Source of the DNA: Limibacter armeniacum | GTDB taxonomy: Bacteria; Bacteroidota; Bacteroidia; Cytophagales; Flammeovirgaceae | Length of the DNA stretch: 64,000 nt | Assembly: GCF_036880985.1 (NCBI RefSeq) | Contig: NZ_JBAJNO010000009.1 | Location: 2,108,001 to 2,172,000 of the forward strand | Direction: 5' to 3' | Part shown: one piece after another, positions 17,754 through 26,862 of the stretch | How positions within the stretch are numbered: position 1 is the stretch's first letter | Layout of the letters: every line of letters starts with the position of its first letter | Notes under the pieces: model-generated | Database searches by the model: none | Told to the model about the DNA's origin: nothing | The model's input: only the letters and a program-made list of their open reading frames with translations | Position numbers and translations under genes: made by a program

Positions 17754-18848
17754 TTAATTGAGCACTTCCAAATCTGGGTTAATTGCCTTTACATTCACGC
17801 CCCAACCTTCAAACGTATCAAGCAGGAGACGCATATTGTCCTTGATGTTCTCAGGAAATGCTTCCAGCTCTGAGGCATCTCTATGAATCATCTCATTTAG
17901 GTAAGCCCTTACATCTTCAAACTCATCCGCTGCGAACTCCGGAGTCTTTGCTACTTCCAGAGGTTTGATATGCTTAACCCATTGGTTGTTCTCGTCCTTC
18001 AGGTACTTGTACGACGATAGCTCATAGAAATATTGCGCATCAACAAACCCTTTAGAGTAAAACCAGTCTTTATCGATGAGCGTTAATGCATCCTCTTCAT
18101 CATAGCCATTCTCTTCTCTAAACAAGCCTTCCATTTCTTGATTATAATAAGACTCCTTTCCCTCAAAAAAAGCTGCTGGAACAGCGTTATACAATTCGTG
18201 CATTCCAATAATACGGCTAAAGAAAGCATAGAAGTTTTCCTTAACATACTTATCAGTAGAATTGGCAATATGCTCCATGTCCATAGCAAATACGATTGAA
18301 TGGTCATTGAAGGCAGATCTTAAAGGACCTGAAGCTTTTGAACCATATCTAGAATCTGACTCCGTTAATACAGAACCTGACAGGCCTCTAATTTGACTTT
18401 CAGTATAAACAGATGCACTTAACAGTACTTTGTAAGGCATCTTAGAGGCAATCATCCCTTCTGGGTCAAAGCAGCTAAAAAGTGTTGTATCCAAAAATGT
18501 CAATGCGCCATCCAGATGCTCTTGGTAATAGGATACAGTATCTGTGGACATACCACCTGTCTCATCCACATATAGTGATTTAATCATCGGGATCTCAACT
18601 GCTTCCCAAACCTGAGCCATAGTCTCCGTTCCACCTACATAAGCAAAGTCTTTTGTAGTGTCATACTCATATAGCAGTCCTACATTGTAGTCATTGTATA
18701 TTCTTTTGATCGTCTCATTTGATAAATCAATCTGAGTCGATATTCTATCCTGATCTATATTTGAAGGCTCCAAAGCAGCTTCCTCCTCTACACAAGAGGA
18801 GAAAAGTAAAGCTGGGATCACAAAATATAATAAGCCTTTGATCTTCAT
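17754..18848 (-). CDS. Lipoprotein of the SusCD-associated zinc metallohydrolase type, motif degenerate
   Basis: Lipoprotein signal with FSSC (Cys19). Size (364 residues), position directly after SusD, and the general build resemble the 'substrate import-associated zinc metallohydrolase lipoprotein' family (TIGR04549/Peptidase_Mx1-like), which normally carries HExxH followed some residues later by a Pro-x-x-Phe stretch. Here the matching place near residue 220 reads IIGMHELYNAVPAAFFEG, so the second His is replaced by Asn. Either the zinc site is lost or another residue serves. The gene lies 34 bases after SusD and 20 before the next lipoprotein. Family assignment is moderate. Confidence 0.65.
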   Translation of the reverse strand: MKIKGLLYFVIPALLFSSCVEEEAALEPSNIDQDRISTQIDLSNETIKRIYNDYNVGLLYEYDTTKDFAYVGGTETMAQVWEAVEIPMIKSLYVDETGGMSTDTVSYYQEHLDGALTFLDTTLFSCFDPEGMIASKMPYKVLLSASVYTESQIRGLSGSVLTESDSRYGSKASGPLRSAFNDHSIVFAMDMEHIANSTDKYVKENFYAFFSRIIGMHELYNAVPAAFFEGKESYYNQEMEGLFREENGYDEEDALTLIDKDWFYSKGFVDAQYFYELSSYKYLKDENNQWVKHIKPLEVAKTPEFAADEFEDVRAYLNEMIHRDASELEAFPENIKDNMRLLLDTFEGWGVNVKAINPDLEVLN

Positions 18849-18882
18849 AATCCGTATTTTTTAAATTAAAAAATTAGACTTC

Positions 18883-20328
18883 TTAGTTAAGAATGATTTC
18901 ATTTTCAATCACAGGAATCTTCTCATAGCGCTCATTATTTCTAATTAGCGGGTTATTATTCCTTTCCTTGATTGGAATTGGCAAAGTATAATTGAAATCA
19001 TCTGGCAATAGCGTATAAGTCTCCGTTCCTAACTTAACACCTTCCTGAACCAAGGTAAAAGTATGCTCGATAGTAGGTCTATTACTCATACGTCTCAGGT
19101 CAAACCAACGGTGGTGATCTTCGTAGCACAACTCTTTACGACGCTCCGTCAGTACAAATGACAATACCTCAGCAGCATCAGTTGGATATACTACTCCACT
19201 TGTATTAGTGTAGCGCATCGCATGCAATGCAGTGATATCATTGATTGCACCACTCACATTTCCTAGTTGCGCATATGCCTCAGCTCTGTTCAGGTAAGCT
19301 TCGGCAACTCTCATATTGGTGTAGCCCAAAGTTGTGAATAGTGTTCCGTACTTTCTTGTTCTGTAATACACTTTTCCTGTTCCGTCATCAAGCCCAGCAA
19401 AGAATGCTGCTTTACGGATATCGTCATCATCATAAAGCTCGATTAGCTCAGTACTGGCTCTATAAGCATTCTCTATAAATCCACCTAAATTGTCATACAA
19501 TCCATGCAAAGGAGAATAAGTATTATAAGAGTATAGTACTTCTTGGCTTGATTCTGTGATAAAAGGAGTAGCTGCAGAAAGTTTAGATAACCCTGTTTTT
19601 TCTGTTACCTTATTGGCGTATTCAATAGCCGCATCCCACTGTTGTTGATACAATTTCACTCTTGACATCAACAAGTCACAAGCTACTACTGAAGGGTGCC
19701 AAATGGTCTTTTTCACATTGCTACCTTCGATCAACTCTTTTGCCATTGCAATATCTGCTTCAATTTGCGCATAACACTCAGCGACTGAGTTTCGGTTATA
19801 CGTTTCCTCTACACCAATATCCGTTCTCAATGGCACACCCAAATCAGCCTTCGCAGAAGCAGCGTTATAAGGTTGCCCATATAAGTTGAGAAGATTAAAG
19901 TAAGAGATCGCACGAATAAAGTAAGCTTCTCCTTTTACAAATTCATTCTCAGCTGGCTCACCCATTGCATCATCTACCAACTCAATTACATAGTTAGCAA
20001 TCGCAATATCCTCATACGTATACTCCCAAGTATTATTCATCGATGACGTACTATTACCATCCTCATCAATCTCAATCTCACGCTGCCATGTGTAAGTGGT
20101 TTTCATTCCAAACTTTCTGAGCGTACTGGCAGATGGATCTTCTGTAAGATTATCTGTCATATGGTCAATTGAACTAAAAATTGGATAATGAGTACTAAAC
20201 TCTTCCAGCAACAATGCAGCAAAGTGATCTGTCTCTTTAGGTACCAGTTTATCCTGATCCACTTCTTCAAGGAAACCACTGCACCCAATCATTGGGAGCA
20301 GGGCAAAAAATATAAATAACTTTCTCAT
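18883..20328 (-). CDS. SusD/RagB family surface nutrient-binding lipoprotein
   Basis: The lid of the SusCD importer on the cell surface, binding ligand and opening like a hinge over the SusC barrel. It has a lipoprotein signal (PMIGC, Cys16) and the family's typical opening SGFLEEVDQDKLVP. Helical TPR-like segments follow (EAYFIRAISYFNLLNLYGQP, MRVAEAYLNRAEAYAQLGN), and the C-terminal SusD signature RRKELCYEDHHRWFDLRRMS is present. The 481-residue length is typical. It starts 11 bases after SusC, so the pair is translated from one message. The ligand cannot be read from sequence; the protease genes nearby favour a peptide or protein over a glycan. Confidence 0.95.
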   Translation of the reverse strand: MRKLFIFFALLPMIGCSGFLEEVDQDKLVPKETDHFAALLLEEFSTHYPIFSSIDHMTDNLTEDPSASTLRKFGMKTTYTWQREIEIDEDGNSTSSMNNTWEYTYEDIAIANYVIELVDDAMGEPAENEFVKGEAYFIRAISYFNLLNLYGQPYNAASAKADLGVPLRTDIGVEETYNRNSVAECYAQIEADIAMAKELIEGSNVKKTIWHPSVVACDLLMSRVKLYQQQWDAAIEYANKVTEKTGLSKLSAATPFITESSQEVLYSYNTYSPLHGLYDNLGGFIENAYRASTELIELYDDDDIRKAAFFAGLDDGTGKVYYRTRKYGTLFTTLGYTNMRVAEAYLNRAEAYAQLGNVSGAINDITALHAMRYTNTSGVVYPTDAAEVLSFVLTERRKELCYEDHHRWFDLRRMSNRPTIEHTFTLVQEGVKLGTETYTLLPDDFNYTLPIPIKERNNNPLIRNNERYEKIPVIENEIILN

Positions 20329-20339
20329 GGTTCTTCGAA

Positions 20340-23300
20340 TTAGAATGATGCGTTGATACTAAAGCTATAAGTAGGAAGGGAAGGTAGTCCAATGCCGGAC
20401 ACCTGTTCAGGGTCTTGTCCTTTCAGCCTTTTGTCAAATGCCCAAACATATAAGTTACTTCCTTGTACACCCAAGTTAAGGCTCTGTATCCCTGTACCCT
20501 TCAACAGGTTAGTTGGTACATTGTATGACAATGAAATTGTCTGCAAACGGATATGATCCGCTCTTACTACTCTAGCATCACTATAGTCATACATCCACCA
20601 AGCATTTGTACCATCAGGTACCACTGTTGATTGATTTGTAACATACACTGCATCATAACCATCAGCAGAAGCCTCATTACCTACAAAGCGCATTTCTGCA
20701 TCTGACAGTGCTGGGATGTTCGTATCATTCACATCACTATTCACATCATAACGGTTCAGGAATTCATTCGTCATGTTCTCATATGGCAGAGGCAGACTCA
20801 AATTGCCATTGTACAGTTTCAGCATTCTTGTCTTATGCCCCAACTTGTATGTGAAATTGGCCCCCACTCTAAAGTTTTTATAGCGAACTTGTGTACCGAA
20901 ACCACCGTAGTACAGCGGTACACGGCTACCTTCATATACCAATGCTTTTTCAAGCTGCTCTTCTGCTGTCATACCTTCCTCGACAAGGTGCTTAAACACA
21001 GGTAAACCATTTGTATTCAAGCTATCAAACTGATAAGAGAAGAAGCCATTAGTAGGAAAACCAGTTCTATAGATATTTCCATTCAGGTAGTTACTAACTG
21101 AAAGTGTTGATCCTCCTTCAAACCCTTCCAATACACGATCACGGTCGAAAGAGAAGTTAAAGTGCGTACTCCATGCAAAATCCTTTCTCTTAACATTCAC
21201 AGTACGGATCATAAACTCATAACTGCTTACATCCTTACTGCCTGAGTTATACATCTGTGTTGCTGAACCATTTACCAATGATATAGGACGGCTCTGTAAC
21301 AGGTCATCACTCTTAGAGTAAGCATAATCAAAAGCACCACTCACCCTTCCACCAAGAAGGCTGTAGTTAAGTCCTAAGTTTACTGTTTGTGTTTTCTCCC
21401 ATCTCAAGTTGGCATTTGGGAAACTTGAAAGACTCGCAGTAGTCTCAGGGTAATAAACCGCATTGTTTCTACCATAATCAGTGATAATCAAATATGGAGA
21501 AGTATTCGGCATTGTACCCCTTACACCATATGACCCACGCAGTGCCAGCTCATCAAAGAGCATTGCGTTTTGCATAAAGCTCTCATTATGAATATTCCAA
21601 CGGAAAGAGCTTGACCAGGTAGGCTTGAACTTATAACGTTCATACTGTCCAAAGGCATTGGAGCCGTCACTTCTCATATTAAAGTTCAGCACATAACGAG
21701 AGTCGTATACATAATTCAGGATACCAAATGCAGACATATAGTTCTGCGTCTTATCTGTGATTGTAGGATAAACGTCATACCCATTATTACCTGTCAACCA
21801 ATTGATCATACCATCATAATCATAAGTTGAAAAGTCAAGACCAGATTGATCAACACCTCTGTAATAACTTACGGTCGGGATAGCCACAAAGCCACGGCCC
21901 TGATAGTGGTTATAACCCGGTGAAGTAAATCCTGTTGCACCCCAATAATTAATTGAGCGAGCTTCTTGTCCCAAATTCACATTGATAGCGTGCTTACCAT
22001 ATTGCTTATGGAAATTCAACTGGTTCGTAATAGTATAGGTGTCTTGGCTTACCATTCCACCACTATAAATACCCCCGAAAGGCACTGTTGAATTATTCAG
22101 GTCTGCATTCACCAGATCCTCAAATTCATCATAGCCACGAAGCTTTGCGATATAGTAAGAATCTTCTCCGATCCACTCCTCTGTTAGGTTTGTAGTGTTT
22201 CTATAGCTTGCCTGTGTTGTAAATCGAAGGTTCTTCAAAATATCCCAACGCAAATTTGCAGCGACTGTAAAGTCTTTATTGGTAACATTCTTCGCAGAAT
22301 TATCCATTTCATTCAACACATTATAACCAGCATAAAGATCGTCAGCACTACTGTTAATCAATTGATTCTGGTAGAAGTATTCACCATTCTGATCATAGAT
22401 TGGTACTGTTCTACTTGTATAGTATGCGGTATTAAATGAGTTGATTGAACTATGGTTGTAAGTACCTTCCTGCACTGAGCCACTCATTCTTAAAGACAAC
22501 AACAGGTTATCTTTCAAGTCCAAGTCTACATTTGATCTGGCAGTAATACGGTTCAAGCCTACATTATTCTCAGTACCTGTCTGATCATCATAACCTAAAG
22601 AGAAGTAATAACGAGTATTCTCACTACCTCCTGAAGCACTCACAGCATGTCTTTGGCTAAACGAATTGCTGTACAGCTCTCCAAACCAGTCGCTGTTCAA
22701 AGTCTCCAAGTAACTTACCTGATCTTGGAATTGCTCATAGTTATAAGTACCATCCCACAGATTCATTAAAGCACCTGCATACCCTAGACGATCCACGTTC
22801 TCATAAGTACCGTCATAACCAAGGTTACGCTCATACAACTCACGAGATACCGCAATACGATCTTTAGAGTTCATCAGGTTCATATCTGAATAAGATGGTG
22901 CTTGCGTAAAGCTAAAACCACCAGAGTAGCTCAAAGATGGCTTTCCAACTTCACCTCTCTTAGTAGTAATCACAATTACACCATTGGCTGCTCTTGTACC
23001 ATAGATAGCTGTTGCCGAAGCATCCTTCAAAATGTCGATCTTGGCAATATCTGAAGGGTTAATACCTGTCAGGGCATTACCAATGACATTGACATTATCA
23101 AAACTGTTGATATCCTCAGCACTCAATGGAACCGGATCTTCATAAACAACACCATCAACAACCCAAAGAGGACTTTGGTTACCTGTAAAAGTACTACCGC
23201 TCCTGATACGAACCTTAGCCGCAGCACCTGGTGTTGAACTCATATTGGTAATCATCAGACCTGGCGTCTTACCTTCCAGCATTCTGTCAACACTGATAGC

Positions 23301-23972
23301 CCCTACGATATCAAGTTCATCAGAGGTAACTGTAGTAATGGCACTCGTTACTTCCCTTCTATCGATTTCCTGATAACCAGTAACAACTACCTCTTCCAGT
23401 CCTTTTGCTTCAGGCGTAAGCTTTATGTCCAAGTTTACTATACTCTCACCTTTTCCGATTGGCACTTCTTGCACAGAATACCCAATAAAAGAGAATGTAA
23501 GAATGATATCATTCTGCATTGGAGGCAACAGGATAGAGAACTCTCCATCTAAGTTTGTAATACTACCTAAACGACTGTTCTTCACCCTGATATTAACACC
23601 AGGCAACAGTTCTCCAGTCTCAGAATCTGACACAACTCCTTGTACCTTTATACTCTCTGATCTTCGCTTTTTGGGTTCTTCCTTAATCACTATGACGTCA
23701 TCGACCATGCTATAGGTCATATTGGTACTCAACAAAACCTCGTCCAATACTTCCTTAACTGAAGCGTCTGTTTTATCAATGGAAAAGTGGTCCAAATCCT
23801 TTACTTTATCCTCATTGACAAAAAAACTATAACCAGTTTGTTTCCTGATTTCTTCAGATAGTTCATAAAGACTTACATCTCTTAAGCTTAAATTCACACG
23901 CTTAGATTGTGAGTAGACAGTAGCATTGAGTGTTAGTAGTAAGCATATAGCTAAAGTAATATACAATCTCAT
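20340..23972 (-). CDS. SusC/RagA family TonB-linked outer-membrane transporter with STN domain
   Basis: Energised outer-membrane import barrel. In order: signal peptide (to about residue 21), an STN domain (about 25-95) of the kind that signals to FecR, a carboxypeptidase-regulatory-like beta-sandwich (about 110-195), the plug with LKDASATAIYGTRAANGVIV, and a C-terminal barrel ending in aromatic SINASF. At 1210 residues it is long but normal for SusC. The STN domain plus the ECF sigma and FecR genes just upstream show the usual surface-signalling circuit: ligand binding releases the sigma factor, which raises transcription of this operon. The 151-base gap upstream contains no TAnnTTTG element, which fits a promoter read by the ECF sigma factor. 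Confidence 0.96.
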   Translation of the reverse strand: MRLYITLAICLLLTLNATVYSQSKRVNLSLRDVSLYELSEEIRKQTGYSFFVNEDKVKDLDHFSIDKTDASVKEVLDEVLLSTNMTYSMVDDVIVIKEEPKKRRSESIKVQGVVSDSETGELLPGVNIRVKNSRLGSITNLDGEFSILLPPMQNDIILTFSFIGYSVQEVPIGKGESIVNLDIKLTPEAKGLEEVVVTGYQEIDRREVTSAITTVTSDELDIVGAISVDRMLEGKTPGLMITNMSSTPGAAAKVRIRSGSTFTGNQSPLWVVDGVVYEDPVPLSAEDINSFDNVNVIGNALTGINPSDIAKIDILKDASATAIYGTRAANGVIVITTKRGEVGKPSLSYSGGFSFTQAPSYSDMNLMNSKDRIAVSRELYERNLGYDGTYENVDRLGYAGALMNLWDGTYNYEQFQDQVSYLETLNSDWFGELYSNSFSQRHAVSASGGSENTRYYFSLGYDDQTGTENNVGLNRITARSNVDLDLKDNLLLSLRMSGSVQEGTYNHSSINSFNTAYYTSRTVPIYDQNGEYFYQNQLINSSADDLYAGYNVLNEMDNSAKNVTNKDFTVAANLRWDILKNLRFTTQASYRNTTNLTEEWIGEDSYYIAKLRGYDEFEDLVNADLNNSTVPFGGIYSGGMVSQDTYTITNQLNFHKQYGKHAINVNLGQEARSINYWGATGFTSPGYNHYQGRGFVAIPTVSYYRGVDQSGLDFSTYDYDGMINWLTGNNGYDVYPTITDKTQNYMSAFGILNYVYDSRYVLNFNMRSDGSNAFGQYERYKFKPTWSSSFRWNIHNESFMQNAMLFDELALRGSYGVRGTMPNTSPYLIITDYGRNNAVYYPETTASLSSFPNANLRWEKTQTVNLGLNYSLLGGRVSGAFDYAYSKSDDLLQSRPISLVNGSATQMYNSGSKDVSSYEFMIRTVNVKRKDFAWSTHFNFSFDRDRVLEGFEGGSTLSVSNYLNGNIYRTGFPTNGFFSYQFDSLNTNGLPVFKHLVEEGMTAEEQLEKALVYEGSRVPLYYGGFGTQVRYKNFRVGANFTYKLGHKTRMLKLYNGNLSLPLPYENMTNEFLNRYDVNSDVNDTNIPALSDAEMRFVGNEASADGYDAVYVTNQSTVVPDGTNAWWMYDYSDARVVRADHIRLQTISLSYNVPTNLLKGTGIQSLNLGVQGSNLYVWAFDKRLKGQDPEQVSGIGLPSLPTYSFSINASF

Positions 23973-24084
23973 AAACCATAATTTGTTAGGCCTTTCAAAT
24001 CAATGAAAAGCGATTAGTAGTCACCTTATTCATAAAAATTTGGCATTAAAAATTACGTGGAGCTTGTGCAGCCCTGACATCAGA

Positions 24085-24102
24085 AAGGTTGCGCGCCACC
24101 TT
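24085..24102. promoter_or_regulatory. GC-rich dyad between fecR-type gene and susC
   Basis: AAGGT-TGCGCGCC-ACCTT forms a dyad with 5-bp outer arms around a CGCG core, 22-39 bases after the FecR stop codon. It lacks a T-run on either strand, so it is not an ordinary terminator. It may be an attenuator, an RNA-processing site or a binding site upstream of susC. Confidence 0.3.
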
Positions 24103-24123
24103 CCTTCTTATCAATGCCGACAC

Positions 24124-25317
24124 TTACTCGGATACATAAATTCTCTTGTTTCCCTCTACCTTGACATTAACAGAGGTTTCTGCTTTTAAGACCTCCAGAA
24201 TACCACTCATATCAATATCGCGGGGTAGATCACCAGTAAACTTTAAGTCCTTTATGTGCTCATCTGTGAAAATCACCTCTACATCATACCATCTAGCAGC
24301 CTTGCTTAGGAAAGATTCTAAAGTCTCACTCTTAAACACGAACTGGCCATCTTTCCATGCGACATACGGATATACATCCACTTTCTGTGTATGAATCTTA
24401 CCTGTTGCTTTGGTATAAATAGATTGTTCATTAGGCAGTAAAAACTCCTGTGCTTTTACCTGACCGTTTTCCTGATGAGATACTTTGACCTTACCTTCTA
24501 CCAGTGTAGTTACAATACTTTCATCCCCCTTATAAGCTGAAATATTGAACTCCGTTCCCAGTACTTCCACATCCTGTTTTTCCACAGACACAATGAACGG
24601 ATTCACTTTGTTAGGTGCAACATCAAAATATGCTTCCCCTTTCAAGTTTACAATTCTTCTATCTCCGACAAACGGCAAAGTGTAACTCAACTCAGACTCT
24701 GAATTCAACCAAACTTTTGTTCCATCCGGAAGCTCCAACTTATATTCAGCCCCTCTCGGAATCTTCAATGTATTCACGATCGGCTCAACACTTTCACTAG
24801 ACTCACTGTATGCCAATTCACCATCACTGTTCACCAATGACATGCTTCCCTCGGTAAGCTTATCATTCGATTCCTCATCTAGGTCAACCACATCACCATT
24901 GGACAATACCAACTGCGCATGCGGCGTCCCAGGCTTGATTACAGCCTCACTAATAGTCTGATAGTTTTTGCCAAAGTTTGATGATTGGTAAAGTTGATAG
25001 GCAACAAATACAATAAGAAAGGCAGCTGCAATTGTTGCAATTCTTTTCATTACACTCAGCCTAACTACCTTTTTATCAATATGTCGATTATCCATGCGTT
25101 CTAGAAAACTATCCCATTGTTGTGACGTTTCCACTTTCTCGATTTTCTTTCGCCAATCTTCAAAAGCATCGAAATTCAGGATATCCTTTTCTATCTGCTT
25201 ATTCTGTGAATTTTTCCTCCACTCCTGATAGGCTTTCTGTTTCTCTTCATCTAAAGCTCCCAAAAAACCTCTTGCCAATAATTCTGACAACTCCCTTATT
25301 TTTTCAAAATTCATCAT
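24124..25317 (-). CDS. FecR family anti-sigma factor / sigma regulator
   Basis: Inner-membrane protein that holds the ECF sigma factor inactive and receives the signal from the SusC STN domain. A cytoplasmic sigma-binding region (about residues 1-85) has a DUF4880-like pattern with EEKQKAYQEWRKNSQNK. One membrane helix follows (about 90-107, ATIAAAFLIVFVAYQLY). The periplasmic FecR domain contains RGAEYKLELPDGTKVWLNSE and FDVAPNKVNPFIVSV, and a C-terminal DUF4974 domain (about 320-397) ends at ISE. The 397-residue length is typical for Bacteroidota. It follows the sigma gene with an 89-base gap. Two adjacent ATGs begin the frame; either may be used. Confidence 0.95.
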   Translation of the reverse strand: MMNFEKIRELSELLARGFLGALDEEKQKAYQEWRKNSQNKQIEKDILNFDAFEDWRKKIEKVETSQQWDSFLERMDNRHIDKKVVRLSVMKRIATIAAAFLIVFVAYQLYQSSNFGKNYQTISEAVIKPGTPHAQLVLSNGDVVDLDEESNDKLTEGSMSLVNSDGELAYSESSESVEPIVNTLKIPRGAEYKLELPDGTKVWLNSESELSYTLPFVGDRRIVNLKGEAYFDVAPNKVNPFIVSVEKQDVEVLGTEFNISAYKGDESIVTTLVEGKVKVSHQENGQVKAQEFLLPNEQSIYTKATGKIHTQKVDVYPYVAWKDGQFVFKSETLESFLSKAARWYDVEVIFTDEHIKDLKFTGDLPRDIDMSGILEVLKAETSVNVKVEGNKRIYVSE

Positions 25318-25406
25318 TCCGTCTTAATTTTCACAAGATATCCTTTCGTGTTACTCACATGACGCAAATCTTTATGTAGGTGGGTGACAAGTTTTATGAA
25401 AAAAAT

Positions 25407-25967
25407 CTAAAAAAATTGGATAAAACTTGTCAATAAAATCGTAACAAACTGACTACCAAGACCTTCCCTCAAAGCTTTATAAGCTCTTTTTTTCACTGTT
25501 TTAACTGTGTTAATACTAACACTCAATTCATTTGCAATCTCCTGATTAGTATAACCTTTTAAGGTAAGTCGTACTACAAGTTCAGCTTGAGGAGACAGTT
25601 TCTTGATCTCATCATACAGAAGCTGATAGGTTTCTTCCCTAAGAACTTCATGTAAAAACGCTTCATCAGATACTGTTAAACCTTCTTCAATGGAGGTGTT
25701 TTTTATGTTTTTCTCTTTGCGTAAATGTGAGATACAGGCGTTTTTCACAAGGACATACAAATACGCCTGCAAAGCATTCTCATCAGTGAATTCTTCATCT
25801 TGCTTTTGCTGCCATAATTTGACAAAAGCTTCTTGAGCAATATCTTCTCCCTTCTCCTCGCTTTTGAGAATACGAGATGCTAACATACACATAGCCGGAA
25901 ATAGGCGTTCAAAAATAGATTTGAATGCCGGACTATTATAACTAATAGTTATTCCGGATACTTTCAT
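25407..25967 (-). CDS. ECF (FecI-type) RNA polymerase sigma factor
   Basis: Sigma-70 family extracytoplasmic-function factor controlling the SusCD operon downstream. Region 2 is at about residues 15-85 (GEDIAQEAFVKLWQQK, then LQAYLYVLVKNACISHLRK). Region 4 is at about 120-172 (LSPQAELVVRLTLKGYTNQE, then the helix-turn-helix NELSVSINTVKTVKKRAYKA). The 186-residue length is normal. It is followed by the FecR anti-sigma gene and then susC, the standard order of this circuit. Its own promoter at 26077-26106 is a good housekeeping type, so it is probably made constitutively and regulated by FecR at protein level. Confidence 0.95.
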   Translation of the reverse strand: MKVSGITISYNSPAFKSIFERLFPAMCMLASRILKSEEKGEDIAQEAFVKLWQQKQDEEFTDENALQAYLYVLVKNACISHLRKEKNIKNTSIEEGLTVSDEAFLHEVLREETYQLLYDEIKKLSPQAELVVRLTLKGYTNQEIANELSVSINTVKTVKKRAYKALREGLGSQFVTILLTSFIQFF

Positions 25968-26076
25968 AAGAAGATATTATTTTGTTAGATAGTAGTTATC
26001 ACACAGTAGTATAGAGAGTCTAAAATAAAGAAGCGGTTTCTCTTTAAATAGAACTGGTGCAGTTTGAAATAATCCC

Positions 26077-26106
26077 CAAATATAAAATTTGCCAAACGCA
26101 ATACAA
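26077..26106 (-). promoter_or_regulatory. Promoter of the ECF sigma gene (Bacteroidetes type)
   Basis: On the minus strand a -33 TTG (26104-26106, within TTTG) is followed after 19 bases by TATATTTG (26077-26084), a full match to TAnnTTTG. Transcription would start near 26070, leaving a leader of roughly 100 bases before the sigma start codon. Confidence 0.7.
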
Positions 26107-26445
26107 ATCAACTTTCAACAACAATTTTCAATTTGGTCTTCAATTGTACAAAAAACAAAAAGAACAATTAACATCTTAAGGTGATATTAATTATATGTAT
26201 CCTACAATCTTGAGACAGGTTTGAATATTAAAGAGTTATAGATATACTCCTTAAATACAAATCATTTTTCACCTTAACCATCCCTAAAGACTTACTACCC
26301 TTAAAAATTTGCTTTTTTTCTATCTTGATTTCTTATTTTCTAGATTGTTACTAACAAATGGAAATAAACTTTAAATCTAAAAAAGAAGCCCTATTTCTCA
26401 CCTCTCAACACCAAACAAAGTACTAATCTCCACAGTTAATACCTC

Positions 26446-26477
26446 TTGATATAGTACAATATTTAATATTACCTTTG
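26446..26477 (+). promoter_or_regulatory. Strong Bacteroidetes-type promoter with no gene close downstream
   Basis: TTG (26446-26448), a 21-base spacer and TACCTTTG (26470-26477) match the -33/-7 consensus. The expected start is near 26484. The next gene in this direction starts at 26863, so the transcript has either a leader of about 380 bases or is a separate small RNA. Confidence 0.65.
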
Positions 26478-26483
26478 AATCGA

Positions 26484-26640
26484 ATTTAAGTGGTCTAATC
26501 CCAATACTTGACACACCTGTGCAAATATCAGGGGATATGGCTGCTCACTCAGTTTGAGCGTACTCAGAAAGGGTTAGAAAACCATATTCACTATCAGGAA
26601 TTTATACTGTTTCTATTTTTATTTTTCTATTTGATTGTAC
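26484..26640 (+). ncRNA. Candidate small RNA or structured leader
   Basis: The stretch after the promoter is less AT-rich than its surroundings. ATATGG and CCATAT (26534-26539 and 26580-26586, roughly) can close a loop of about 40 bases. It contains the short dyad CACACCTGTG and two copies of TATCAGG, and is followed by a T-rich tract beginning near 26608. No known RNA family is recognised. Boundaries are guesses. Confidence 0.25.
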
Positions 26641-26862
26641 TTATTAGGCATATAGCAAATCTAATTTATCCATTCAAATGCCAGATAAATCAGATAAACA
26701 ATTAATAATCAACAATTTTACAGAAGACATTTCATTACCTAACTAAAGCTTCAATCTATACTGCTTGAACAGACTATTAGTGTAATATTCATTATCTCAA
26801 CAATTTTTCAAATACCGATATTTCAACCGTTTCACCCACTTAGCCTTATTAAACACAACAAT

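Larger units (their letters stand above)
25968..26862. other. 895-base AT-rich intergenic region between divergent genes
   Basis: No convincing protein-coding gene. It contains the sigma-gene promoter on the minus strand (26077-26106), a strong promoter on the plus strand (26446-26477), and downstream of that a less AT-rich stretch of about 150 bases that may be a structured leader or small RNA. The rest is AT-rich sequence in which I see nothing. Confidence 0.6.

Noticed and set aside
26508-26705. 65-codon frame in the large AT-rich gap
   Set aside because: Composition is that of AT-rich non-coding DNA, with no signal, domain or sensible start; the preceding promoter is better explained by a leader or small RNA.
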